Shown here in pieces: positions 1-5,706 of a stretch of DNA of 5,706 nucleotides; the first letter of the stretch is position 1, and each line of letters opens with the position of its first letter. The stretch lies in contig CAIQOY010000149.1 of the NCBI GenBank assembly GCA_903873565.1, positions 1 to 5,706 on the forward strand, written 5' to 3'. The position numbers were made by a program, and so were the translations under genes. The stretch is from an uncultured Actinomycetes bacterium (GTDB lineage: Bacteria > Actinomycetota > Thermoleophilia > Gaiellales > F1-60-MAGs149). Under the pieces are notes generated by a model, which saw nothing but the letters and a program-made list of their open reading frames with translations, was not told the DNA's origin and searched no databases.

Positions 1-324
1 GACCGGCCCGGCCCCTCCTACATGGCGGACACCCTGCTCGCGCTCGCGCCGCTCGGCGACCTCGTGCTCCTGCTCGGCTCGGACCAGTACGCCGCGCTCG
101 GCACCTGGCACGCGCCCGAGCTGGTGCGCGCGCGCTGCCGGATCGCCGTCGCCGAGCGCCCCGGGGCGCCGCTCGGGCCCGGCGACCACGAGACGATCGC
201 GATGGAGCCCGTGGACGTCTCGAGCTCCGAGGTGCGCCGCCGCGTCGCCGCGGGCGAGCCGATCGACGGGCTGGTGACCCCGTCCGTGGCGGCCCTGATC
301 CGCGCCGAGGGCCTCTACCGCTGA
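1..324 (+). CDS. nadD: Nicotinate-nucleotide adenylyltransferase, C-terminal part (5' end outside window)
   Basis: NadD transfers AMP from ATP to nicotinate mononucleotide, giving deamido-NAD in the cytoplasmic NAD biosynthesis pathway. Only the last 107 residues are present, and the frame is open from base 1, so the apparent ATG at 22 is internal. Visible family features, numbered from the window edge: GPSYMADTL at 4-12, matching the GPSYTVDTL type motif; LLLGSDQY at 23-30, the G(A/S)D segment at the end of a core strand; W36; the nucleotide-binding SSSEVRRR at 74-81, equivalent to ISSTxIR; and a C-terminal end in GLYR, as is usual for NadD. The stop is TGA at 322-324. The rsfS neighbour downstream is the common bacterial partner and supports the call. 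The gene is probably the end of an operon, because a strong hairpin follows 7 bases after the stop. Nothing in the visible part looks damaged. Confidence 0.95.
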   Translation, partial: DRPGPSYMADTLLALAPLGDLVLLLGSDQYAALGTWHAPELVRARCRIAVAERPGAPLGPGDHETIAMEPVDVSSSEVRRRVAAGEPIDGLVTPSVAALIRAEGLYR

Positions 325-331
325 GCCGGTG

Positions 332-354
332 TCGACACGGGGAATCCGTGTCGA
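332..354 (+). terminator. 9-bp perfect hairpin after nadD (terminator or operator)
   Basis: TCGACACGG (332-340) pairs perfectly with CCGTGTCGA (346-354) around a 5-base loop GGAAT. It begins 7 bases after the nadD stop, where a terminator would sit, but no T-tract follows, so it is not a classical rho-independent terminator. Its 3' arm overlaps the proposed -35 box of the rsfS promoter, so it could equally act as double-stranded DNA, as a protein site. A 10-bp palindrome GTGTCGACAC (329-338) overlaps its 5' arm. Confidence 0.45.
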
Positions 355-379
355 AACCGGAACCGGCGCGTGGTACGGT
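351..379 (+). promoter_or_regulatory. Candidate rsfS promoter (extended -10)
   Basis: A -10 box TACGGT lies at 374-379 and is preceded by TGG, which gives an extended -10 (TGn). A -35-like TCGAAA lies at 351-356, matching 4 of 6 consensus bases with a 17-bp spacer. Transcription would start near 386, giving a leader of about 25 bases that still contains the AGAGGA ribosome binding site. The promoter lies inside the longest open reading frame that could be drawn for rsfS, which argues against any upstream start. Confidence 0.5.
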
Positions 380-396
380 GATGGCGTGTCGGGAGC

Positions 397-402
397 AGAG
401 GA
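397..402 (+). promoter_or_regulatory. Ribosome binding site that fixes a CTG start for rsfS
   Basis: AGAGGA at 397-402 is the only Shine-Dalgarno-like sequence near the start of rsfS. It lies 8 bases before CTG at 411 and downstream of the other in-frame candidates, GTG at 348 and ATG at 381, so those cannot use it. Confidence 0.6.
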
Positions 403-410
403 CTGACCCC

Positions 411-764
411 CTGAGCGATTCCGCCCTTCTCGCCGAGCGGATCGCCGCGATCGGGTCGGAGAAGCTCGCCGAGGACATCGTGCTCCTGGACATGCGCGGG
501 GTGGTGGACTACACCGACTGGTTCGTGGTCATGAGCGGGCGCAACACGCGCCAGGTGCAGGCGATCGCCGAGGAGATCGCGTTCACGCTCAAGCAGGAGC
601 AGGGGCTGCTGCCCGGACGGATCGAGGGCCTCAAGGAGGGCTCCTGGGTCCTGATCGACTTCGTCGACGTCGTCGTGCACGTCTTCGACCCCGAGGCGCG
701 CGAGCACTACCGGCTCGACGAGCTGTGGGGGCAGGTGCCCCACACGCAGGTGGCCGAGGCGTAG
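411..764 (+). CDS. rsfS: Ribosomal silencing factor RsfS
   Basis: RsfS (Iojap/DUF143 family) binds ribosomal protein uL14 on the large subunit and blocks joining of the small subunit, lowering translation under starvation. With the CTG start the protein is 117 residues, normal for the family, and begins SDSALLAERIAAIGSEK as family members do. Conserved features seen: AEDIVLLDMRG at 20-30, DYTDWFVV at 33-40 with SGRN at 42-45, Q48, EGLKEGSWVLIDF at 72-84, the core DVVVHVF at 86-92, and REHYRLDELW at 97-106. A GTG at 348 and an ATG at 381 are in frame, but they lie in or before the apparent promoter, and the added residues do not resemble the family. The CTG start is inferred from the ribosome binding site and the alignment to remembered family members; a rare start codon may keep expression low. 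The gene follows nadD, the usual context, and is followed by a tRNA. Confidence 0.93.
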   Translation: MSDSALLAERIAAIGSEKLAEDIVLLDMRGVVDYTDWFVVMSGRNTRQVQAIAEEIAFTLKQEQGLLPGRIEGLKEGSWVLIDFVDVVVHVFDPEAREHYRLDELWGQVPHTQVAEA

Positions 765-785
765 CGGGCCCCGCCCGGCCTGCGC

Positions 786-791
786 TATCGT
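786..791 (+). promoter_or_regulatory. Candidate -10 box for tRNA-Ala
   Basis: TATCGT fits the TANNNT pattern and would start transcription near 798, about 5 bases before the mature tRNA 5' end, leaving a short leader for RNase P. No convincing -35 box lies at 17-18 bp. A short GC hairpin (CGGGC 765-769 with GCCCG 773-777) follows the rsfS stop and might weakly terminate rsfS. Confidence 0.4.
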
Positions 792-802
792 CCGCTCCGC
801 AC

Positions 803-875
803 GGGCCCATAGCTCAGCTGGGAGAGCGCCGCGCTGGCAGCGCGGAGGTCAGCGGTTCGATCCCGCTTGGGTCCA
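803..875 (+). tRNA. tRNA-Ala (anticodon GGC)
   Basis: A complete 73-base cloverleaf can be folded by eye. The acceptor stem is 803-809 with 868-874 and includes a G-U pair between 805 and 872, the G3-U70 pair that marks alanine tRNAs for AlaRS. The D stem is GCTC 812-815 with GAGC 824-827. The anticodon stem is CCGCG 829-833 with CGCGG 841-845, around loop CTGGCAG with anticodon GGC at 836-838, which reads GCC codons. The T stem is 851-855 with 863-867 around TTCGATC. The discriminator is A875. The next bases are CCT, so the terminal CCA is not fully encoded and must be finished by the CCA-adding enzyme. GCC is expected to be a heavily used Ala codon in this GC-rich genome. Confidence 0.98.
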
Positions 876-880
876 CCTGA

Positions 881-894
881 CGGCGGCGCCGCCG
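881..894 (+). repeat. 14-bp perfect GC palindrome after tRNA-Ala
   Basis: CGGCGGCGCCGCCG at 881-894 equals its own reverse complement and starts 5 bases after the tRNA discriminator base. It could form a hairpin that helps end the tRNA transcript or guides 3' processing. There is no T-tract, and short GC palindromes are not rare at this base composition. Confidence 0.4.
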
Positions 895-903
895 GCGGTG
901 CTC

Positions 904-943
904 CTCGCCGACGCGGCGCACGAGGCCCTCGCGCGTCGGCGGG
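904..943 (+). repeat. Long stem-loop between tRNA-Ala and the TetR gene
   Basis: CGCCGACGCG (906-915) and CGCGTCGGCG (932-941) are exact inverted copies. The stem extends to 904 and 943 with one T-G wobble, giving 12 pairs. The 16-base loop holds its own small stem, CGAG 921-924 with CTCG 928-931. This is the strongest structure in the tRNA-tetR spacer and the best candidate for a terminator of the tRNA transcript, although it lacks a T-tract. It has no credible coding potential of its own. Confidence 0.45.
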
Positions 944-948
944 CCCGA

Positions 949-965
949 GGCGGATCCGCCATCAT
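949..965 (+). promoter_or_regulatory. Candidate leaderless promoter with a palindromic operator for the TetR gene
   Basis: GGCGGATCCGCC at 949-960 is a perfect 12-bp palindrome. It abuts a -10-like CATCAT at 960-965, which has A and T at the two most conserved -10 positions. Exactly 6 bases separate this box from GTG at 972, so transcription would begin on the start codon itself. No -35 box is clear. A palindrome between -35 and -10 is where an autorepressor would bind, but 12 bp is shorter than most TetR-family operators, so the operator role is a guess. Confidence 0.4.
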
Positions 966-971
966 CCCCGC

Positions 972-1550
972 GTGGAGCCCGACCGCCGCACGCAGATCCT
1001 CGAGGCCACCTGCCGGGTGATCGCGCGCGACGGCGCCCCCGGCGTGCGGGCCGGCACGATCGCCCGTGAGGCGGGGGTCTCGCGGGGGCTGCCGCTCTAC
1101 TACTGGCCCACCGTGGAGGCGATCGTGCTGGCGGCCTTCGCACACCACGAGGAGCGCGAGTGGGCCCGCTCCGACCGGGCGCTGGCGCGGATCGGCGACC
1201 CGCTCGGGCGGCTGCGCTTCCTCCTCGCCGACGAGATCGCGGACACGGCCGCGGCGCGCGAGTACCGCGCCGTCTTCGCCGAGTACGAGCGGATCGCCGC
1301 CTTCGACCCCGCCGTGCGGCGCGCGGTCAGGGCGCGCAACGACCGCTGGGAGCGGGCGCTGGCGCGCGAGCTCGGCGCGGCGCAGGCCGCGGGGCAGGTG
1401 CGGGCCGATCTGGTCCCGCGCGCCACCGCGGAGCGCCTCGGGGTGCTCGTGGGCGGGCTGATCTGGCACCTGCGCTGCGGCACGAAGCCGCCGCGCGCCG
1501 TGCGGCGCCTGCTCGACGCGGAGCTGGCCGCGCTGGCGGCCTCGGGCTAG
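972..1550 (+). CDS. TetR/AcrR-family transcriptional regulator
   Basis: This is a 192-residue regulator with an N-terminal helix-turn-helix and an all-helical ligand/dimer domain. The first helix is RRTQILEATCRVIARDG (5-21), and the DNA-binding part is TIAREAGVSRGLPLYYW (29-45) with the following PTVEAI, the usual TetR layout. The C-terminal part, with EYERIAAFDPAVRRAV and RATAERLGVLVGGLIWHLR, resembles the BetI-like TetR C-terminal domains. P41 in the recognition helix stands where most relatives have Leu. The GTG at 972 is the only sensible start; the longer frame would begin with TTG inside the tRNA. No ribosome binding site is present, which fits a leaderless mRNA. The gene converges on the ABC operon and shares its stop tetranucleotide with it, so a link to exporter control is plausible but not shown. 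The ligand is unknown. Confidence 0.9.
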   Translation: MEPDRRTQILEATCRVIARDGAPGVRAGTIAREAGVSRGLPLYYWPTVEAIVLAAFAHHEEREWARSDRALARIGDPLGRLRFLLADEIADTAAAREYRAVFAEYERIAAFDPAVRRAVRARNDRWERALARELGAAQAAGQVRADLVPRATAERLGVLVGGLIWHLRCGTKPPRAVRRLLDAELAALAASG

Positions 1551-2260
1551 GGCAGGTCCATGCGGCCGAGCCGGAGGCCGGCCAGGAGCACGGCGGCGGC
1601 CGTCACGACCAGCAGCGCGACCACCCCGGTCTGGGCCGAGAGCGTGGGCACGAGGCCGTCCTCGAGCGGCGACAGGCCGCCATCGGTGATCGCGCGCCCC
1701 CAGGCCGTCAGCGAGAAGCGCTCGGCCGACGGCGCCACCGTGGCGATCGCGCCCTCCCAGATCAGCACGTAGACGATGCCCGCCACGAGGGCCCGCTTGA
1801 GCAGCAGGCCCACGGCCACGAAGACGGCCGCGTAGACCGCGGCCACGAGGATGGTGCCGAGGACGCCGCGCAGGATGTTGTCCACGCCGACCCCGAGGTG
1901 CACCCCGAAGTAGGCGACGGCGGCCAGCGCGGGGGAGAGCAGCACGACGGCGCAGACGATCGCCGCCAGCGCCTTCTCCGCGGCCACGCGGATGCGCGAC
2001 AGGCGCGCGGTGGCCAGGTAGACGATCGTGCCGCTCTCGCGCTCGTCGCCGATCGCGGTGACGGCGAGGACCAGCGCCACCAGCGGGGTCACGGTGGTCA
2101 CGAGCAGGCGCCCGACGATGATCGCCTGCGAGTCGGGCGTGACGTCGCCGCGCACGATGGCGAGCACGACGAAGAAGGGCACGCTGGCCACGGGAAGCAG
2201 CAGCGCCAGGGAGCGCCTGCGCAGGAGCAGCGCGCGGATCGTGAGGCGGGTGACGATCAC
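1547..2260 (-). CDS. ABC-2-type transporter permease (fourth gene of the export operon)
   Basis: This is a 237-residue integral membrane protein with about six hydrophobic segments, roughly at 17-36, 50-70, 94-118, 131-153, 156-176 and 211-229. Between segments 2 and 3 is GDERESGTIVYL (71-82), the E-R-E-x-G-T loop typical of ABC-2 permeases where the protein couples to its ATPase. The GTG start at 2260 overlaps the stop of the preceding ATPase by GTGA (2257-2260). Upstream there is only a run of six G at 2268-2273 (minus strand) and no GGAGG, so translation probably depends on coupling. Its likely partner is the ATPase at 2257-3189. Its stop TAG lies within the CTAG shared with the convergent TetR gene, leaving no room for a separate terminator. 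The substrate is unknown. Confidence 0.88.
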   Translation of the reverse strand: MIVTRLTIRALLLRRRSLALLLPVASVPFFVVLAIVRGDVTPDSQAIIVGRLLVTTVTPLVALVLAVTAIGDERESGTIVYLATARLSRIRVAAEKALAAIVCAVVLLSPALAAVAYFGVHLGVGVDNILRGVLGTILVAAVYAAVFVAVGLLLKRALVAGIVYVLIWEGAIATVAPSAERFSLTAWGRAITDGGLSPLEDGLVPTLSAQTGVVALLVVTAAAVLLAGLRLGRMDLP

Positions 2261-3189
2261 CGGCGCACCCCCCGGGCGCGCTCCGTCAGGTAGCCGTAGA
2301 CGCTCTCGAGGTCCTCGTCGGTCGGCTCGATCGCGGCGAGGTCGGCCCCCGCAGCGCGGGCGAGCCCCGGCAGCGCGACGGCGAGGTCGGCGGGGCGGCT
2401 CGTCTCGACGAGCAGCGCTCCGTCGTCGACGTCGACCCGCTGGACGCCGTCCAGGCCGGCGATCCCGCCGGCCAGCTCGCGCGGCCGGTCGGTCTCCACG
2501 CGCACCCGCCGCGGGCGCTCCTCCATCAGGGCGCGCAGGGCCGGCGGCGCGCCCTCGGCCACGAGCCGCCCGTTGACCAGCACGAGCACGCGGTCGGCGA
2601 TTCGCTCGACCTCCCCGAGGACGTGGCTCGAGAAGACGATCGCGGTGCCCTCGGAGCCGAGCCGGTGGAGCAGCGCGATCACGCTCTCGCGCTGCCCCGG
2701 GTCGAGGCCGTTGAGCGGCTCGTCGAGGATCAGGACGCGGGGGCGGTGGACGAGCGCCTGCGCGATCTTGACGCGCTGGCGCATGCCCTGCGAGAAGCCC
2801 TTGACGTCGCGGTCGGCGACGTCCGTCAGGTCGACGGCCGCGAGCGCCTCGACGGCGGCGTCGCGGGGGCCGGCGACGCCCCGCAGGCGCGCGCACGCCT
2901 CGACGAAGCCGCGGGCGGTGAGGCCCGGCCAGACGCCGTCGCCGTCGGGGACGAGGCCCAGCGCCGCACGGGCGGCGCCGCTGCGGCGCGGGTCCTCGCC
3001 GAGGATGCGCACGGCGCCCTCGTCGGGGCGGGCGAGGCCCGCGGCGAGGCGGATCGCGGTCGACTTGCCGGCCCCGTTGTGGCCGAGCAGCCCGGTCACG
3101 CCCGGCTCGATCGCGAAGGAGACGTCGCCGACGGCGACCGTGTCGCGGAACCACTTGGAGACGCGGTCGAACTCGAGCAGCGCGCTCAC
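2257..3189 (-). CDS. ABC transporter ATP-binding protein (third gene of the export operon)
   Basis: This 310-residue cytoplasmic ATPase is of the ABC-2/CcmA-like exporter class. Motifs: Walker A GHNGAGKST at 36-44, ABC signature FSQGMRQR at 132-139, Walker B VLILDEP at 152-158 with catalytic E157, D-loop NGLD at 160-163, and switch His H189 in FSSH. The Q-loop position reads GLVPDGDGV, with D82 where Gln or Glu is usual. A tail of about 90 residues follows the ATPase core and ends in an acidic DLESVYGYL segment, common in exporter ATPases of this class. The GTG start overlaps the upstream permease stop by GTGA (3186-3189) and has GGAGG 8 bases before it. Over 37 residues around the signature and Walker B motifs it matches the first ATPase at 28 positions, so the two are clear paralogues. 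It probably pairs with the permease that follows it. Confidence 0.95.
   Translation of the reverse strand: MSALLEFDRVSKWFRDTVAVGDVSFAIEPGVTGLLGHNGAGKSTAIRLAAGLARPDEGAVRILGEDPRRSGAARAALGLVPDGDGVWPGLTARGFVEACARLRGVAGPRDAAVEALAAVDLTDVADRDVKGFSQGMRQRVKIAQALVHRPRVLILDEPLNGLDPGQRESVIALLHRLGSEGTAIVFSSHVLGEVERIADRVLVLVNGRLVAEGAPPALRALMEERPRRVRVETDRPRELAGGIAGLDGVQRVDVDDGALLVETSRPADLAVALPGLARAAGADLAAIEPTDEDLESVYGYLTERARGVRR
2268..2273 (-). promoter_or_regulatory. Weak G-rich ribosome binding site for the last permease
   Basis: Six consecutive G on the minus strand lie 7 bases before the GTG at 2260. This is a poorer match than the GGAGG found at the two upstream junctions, and may lower output of the last gene or make it rely on reinitiation at GTGA. 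Confidence 0.35.
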
Positions 3190-4078
3190 GTGCCCCGCCT
3201 CCGGTAGCGCAGCCAGAGGATGCCGCAGCAGACGACGACGACCACGGCGTTGGCGATCAGGAGCGGGGCGAGGTCGGGGCGGTTGGCGGCCGCGAACGGC
3301 CCGTCGCCGCCGTCGATCTGCTCGCCGCCGATCATGATCTGCGCCACCCAGACGGGCAGCGCCTGCAGGTTGACCATGCGCGCGTTGGGGCCGAGGTCGG
3401 CGACCTCGGCGAGCGCCCCGGCCACGAGCCCGGAGATCACGAGCAGCAGGATGAAGCCGACGCTGGCGAAGGCGCGGCGGCTCGTCAGGGACGCGACGGC
3501 GAGCCCCATCAGCGTGTAGACGAGGGCGATCAGGACGCCGCCGCCGATGATGGCGGGGATCTCGCGCAGGTTGTCGCCGATGTAGCCGAGCGGGTCCGTC
3601 GCGAAGAAGACGTTGCCGACGTAGAGGACTACGAGGGGCAGGGTGGTGACGGCGAGGAGCGGGACCAGGGACGCGACCACCTTCCCGAGCACGTACTCGA
3701 AGGGGCTCATCGCGGTCGACAGGTAGAGGTCGAGGACGCGGCTGCGGCGGTCGGGGCAGATCGTCTCGGGGATCACGATCGCGGCGTACGCCCAGATCGC
3801 GAAGCCGATCAGCGTGTAGTAGAAGGCGTACGGGACGAGGTCGGTCGGCAGCTGCTCGGCGATGTCGCCGCCGATCAGGCTCTTCACCCCGAGCACGGTC
3901 ACGGCGGGGCCGAGCGCGATCAGGGCGAGGACGATCGGCACCACCTTGGCCGTCCACGGGCGCCGGGCCCCGAGGGCGCGCAGGGCGCTCCAGCGCCCCA
4001 TCGACTCGACGGCGCGGCGGGTCGAGCCCCGCAGCTCGCCCGTGAAGGGCCGGTAGCGGACGTCGTGGATCTTGGCGC

Positions 4079-4082
<4 letters not shown>
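3186..4082 (-). CDS. ABC-2-type transporter permease (second gene of the export operon)
   Basis: This is a 298-residue membrane protein with about six hydrophobic segments, near 46-66, 84-105, 133-158, 175-198, 205-226 and 271-292. The cytoplasmic N-terminus carries YRPFTGELRG (10-19), a motif seen in one group of ABC-2 permeases. After segment 2 comes DRRSRVLDLYLSTAMSPFEY (111-130), the amphipathic coupling region, followed by VLGK. A hydrophilic loop of about 40 residues (228-268), probably extracellular, separates segments 5 and 6, and the protein ends in a basic RYRRR tail. It is larger than the 237-residue second permease and not obviously its close copy, so the two pairs may differ in substrate or form a mixed complex. 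The GTG start overlaps the first ATPase stop by GTGA (4079-4082), with GGAGG 7 bases upstream. Confidence 0.9.
3198..3202 (-). promoter_or_regulatory. Ribosome binding site for the second ATPase
   Basis: GGAGG on the minus strand, 8 bases before the GTG at 3189. It lies inside the end of the permease coding region and confirms the GTG start that forms the GTGA overlap. Confidence 0.7.
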
Positions 4083-4993
<911 letters not shown>

Positions 4994-4999
4994 GGGCAC

Positions 5000-5005
5000 A
5001 GGGTA
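5000..5005 (-). promoter_or_regulatory. Candidate -10 box of the ABC export operon (leaderless)
   Basis: TACCCT on the minus strand fits TANNNT. The next 6 bases (GTGCCC) lead to GTG at 4993, so transcription would start on the start codon. There is no Shine-Dalgarno sequence in front of this gene. A 17-bp spacer would put the -35 at 5023-5028, where no good match is seen and where the divergent promoter's own -10 region lies. Confidence 0.5.
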
Positions 5006-5017
5006 GGCGCGATCGGG

Positions 5018-5023
5018 GATACT
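5018..5023 (+). promoter_or_regulatory. Candidate -10 box of the phosphotransferase gene (leaderless)
   Basis: GATACT matches the -10 consensus except at the first base and is followed by exactly 6 bases before GTG at 5030. A weak -35 candidate GGCACA lies at 4995-5000 with a 17-bp spacer, matching 3 of 6, and it overlaps the -10 of the opposing ABC operon promoter. Confidence 0.5.
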
Positions 5024-5029
5024 CCGGGC

Positions 5030-5706
5030 GTGGAGGCGCTCACCCCCGCGGATCTGCCCGCGTACCTCGTGGCGCACGGGGTCGTCCCGGACGGGGCCGA
5101 GCTGGCGATCGACGCCCTGGGCGGCGGCATCTCGAACGACGTCTGGCGGGTGCGCTGGGCCGGCGGCGGCGACGGGATCGTGGTCAAGCAGGCGCTGCCC
5201 TTCCTGCGCGTCGAGGAGGTGTGGGCGTACGACGTCGGGCGCAGCGCGGTGGAGCACCGCGCGCTGACCGCGATCGGCCGGCTGCTCGGCCCCGGCCACG
5301 CCCCGGCGGTGGTCTTCGCCGACGACGAGCGCCACGCGTTCGCGATGGACTGCGCTCCCGCGGGCGGCGTGCCGTGGAAGGAGCGGCTCCTGGCCGGCGA
5401 GATCGACATGCGCGACGCCTATCGCGCCGGCGACCTGCTCGGCCGCATCCACGCGGCCTCCGCGGCCGACTCGGCGGTGGCCGCCGCGTTCGACGACCTG
5501 ACCACCCTGATCGAGGGCCGGATCGACCCCTACCACCGCTTCACGGCCGCCCGCCACCCCGATCTGGCGCCCGCCATCGACGCGGAGGTCGCGCGGCTGC
5601 TGGCCACCCGCCGCGCGCTCGTCCTCGGCGACTACGCCCCCAAGAACCTGCTGGCCTACCCCGACCGGATGCTCGTCCTCGACGTCGAGGTCGCCCACTG
5701 GGGCGA
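5030..5706 (+). CDS. Phosphotransferase, APH/choline kinase/methylthioribose kinase-like fold (3' end outside window)
   Basis: 225 codons are present, and the frame is open to the window edge. The N-lobe has a glycine-rich GGGISNDVWRV (31-41) and an ATP-binding lysine in VVKQALPFLRV (K53). This KQALP segment resembles that of methylthioribose kinase. E75 in EHRAL is the likely Lys partner. WKERLLAGEID (116-126) and GRIHAAS are typical of a group of uncharacterised phosphotransferases. The catalytic loop is LGDYAPKNLL (199-208), with base D201 and metal ligand N206, followed by VLDVEVAHWG with D218 and E220. The family usually has His before GD, but here it is L199. The product is probably a cytoplasmic kinase for a small hydroxylated metabolite or drug. 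A true MtnK role is doubtful because MtnK usually has GDLHTGS in the catalytic loop. The GTG at 5030 is chosen from the leaderless promoter spacing. The gene is divergent from the ABC operon, 36 bp apart. Confidence 0.88.
   Translation, partial: MEALTPADLPAYLVAHGVVPDGAELAIDALGGGISNDVWRVRWAGGGDGIVVKQALPFLRVEEVWAYDVGRSAVEHRALTAIGRLLGPGHAPAVVFADDERHAFAMDCAPAGGVPWKERLLAGEIDMRDAYRAGDLLGRIHAASAADSAVAAAFDDLTTLIEGRIDPYHRFTAARHPDLAPAIDAEVARLLATRRALVLGDYAPKNLLAYPDRMLVLDVEVAHWG

Noticed and set aside
22..324. ATG at 22 as the start of a small independent gene
   Set aside because: The frame is open to base 1, and the residues before it (GPSY) belong to the conserved NadD motif.
315..743. Minus strand frame of 142 codons opposite rsfS
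   Set aside because: It is the antisense shadow of a clearly recognised rsfS, with no domain or start signal.
867..971. Upstream extension of the TetR gene to a TTG at 867
   Set aside because: It would start inside the T stem and acceptor end of tRNA-Ala, and the added residues are Arg/Gly/Pro-rich and unlike TetR N-termini.
1160..2293. Long + strand open frame of 377 codons across the TetR gene and last permease
   Set aside because: Low-complexity Arg/Gly/Asp/His-rich product with no recognisable domain. It is out of frame with the TetR gene and antisense to the permease, as expected from GC-rich codon bias.
2623..3207. + strand frame of 194 codons opposite the second ATPase
   Set aside because: It is an antisense mirror of the ATPase codons, rich in Ala/Arg/Asp/Glu, with no family resemblance.
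5047..5058. Second copy of the TetR palindrome (10 of 12 bases) near the divergent promoter
   Set aside because: GCGGATC strings occur often in this GC-rich coding sequence (for example at 3048-3059). This one is inside the phosphotransferase coding region and is not a perfect dyad, so it is not good evidence for an operator.
4994..5698. Upstream extension of the first ATPase on the minus strand
   Set aside because: It is antisense to the phosphotransferase gene and shows no domain. ATPase homology starts right after GTG 4993, and the promoter lies at 5000-5005.

Overview
The window is very GC-rich, has densely packed genes and almost no intergenic space. It reads as chromosome from a high-GC actinobacterium. 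The mix of leaderless GTG starts, the nadD-rsfS pair and the phosphotransferase type would suit the Thermoleophilia/Solirubrobacterales, but that placement is inference. No complete gene in the window starts with ATG: six starts are GTG and one is best read as CTG.

Layout. Bases 1-324 hold the 3' end of nadD (NAD biosynthesis). A strong hairpin and a promoter follow, then rsfS (ribosomal silencing factor, 411-764) and a tRNA-Ala(GGC) (803-875). A 96-bp spacer rich in inverted repeats leads to a TetR-family regulator (972-1550, + strand). On the minus strand, running from 4993 down to 1547, is a four-gene ABC-2-type export operon in the order ATPase-permease-ATPase-permease. Every junction in it is the same 4-base GTGA start/stop overlap. 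The operon and the TetR gene converge on one CTAG that supplies both stop codons. A 36-bp divergent promoter region separates the operon from a kinase-fold phosphotransferase (5030 to the window edge, 3' end missing).

How the parts relate. The left third (nadD, rsfS, tRNA) is housekeeping. The right two thirds look like a small accessory module: two ATPase/permease pairs made in tight stoichiometry, a possible local regulator facing them, and a small-molecule kinase fired from the same divergent promoter region. The transported substrate and the kinase substrate cannot be read from the sequence. The most interesting points are the uniform leaderless promoter geometry at the TetR gene, the ABC operon and the kinase, the hairpin overlapping the rsfS promoter, the triple GTGA coupling, the acidic Q-loop residues in both ATPases, and the loss of the usual His in the kinase catalytic loop. 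No CRISPR array, insertion sequence, attachment site or origin was seen.
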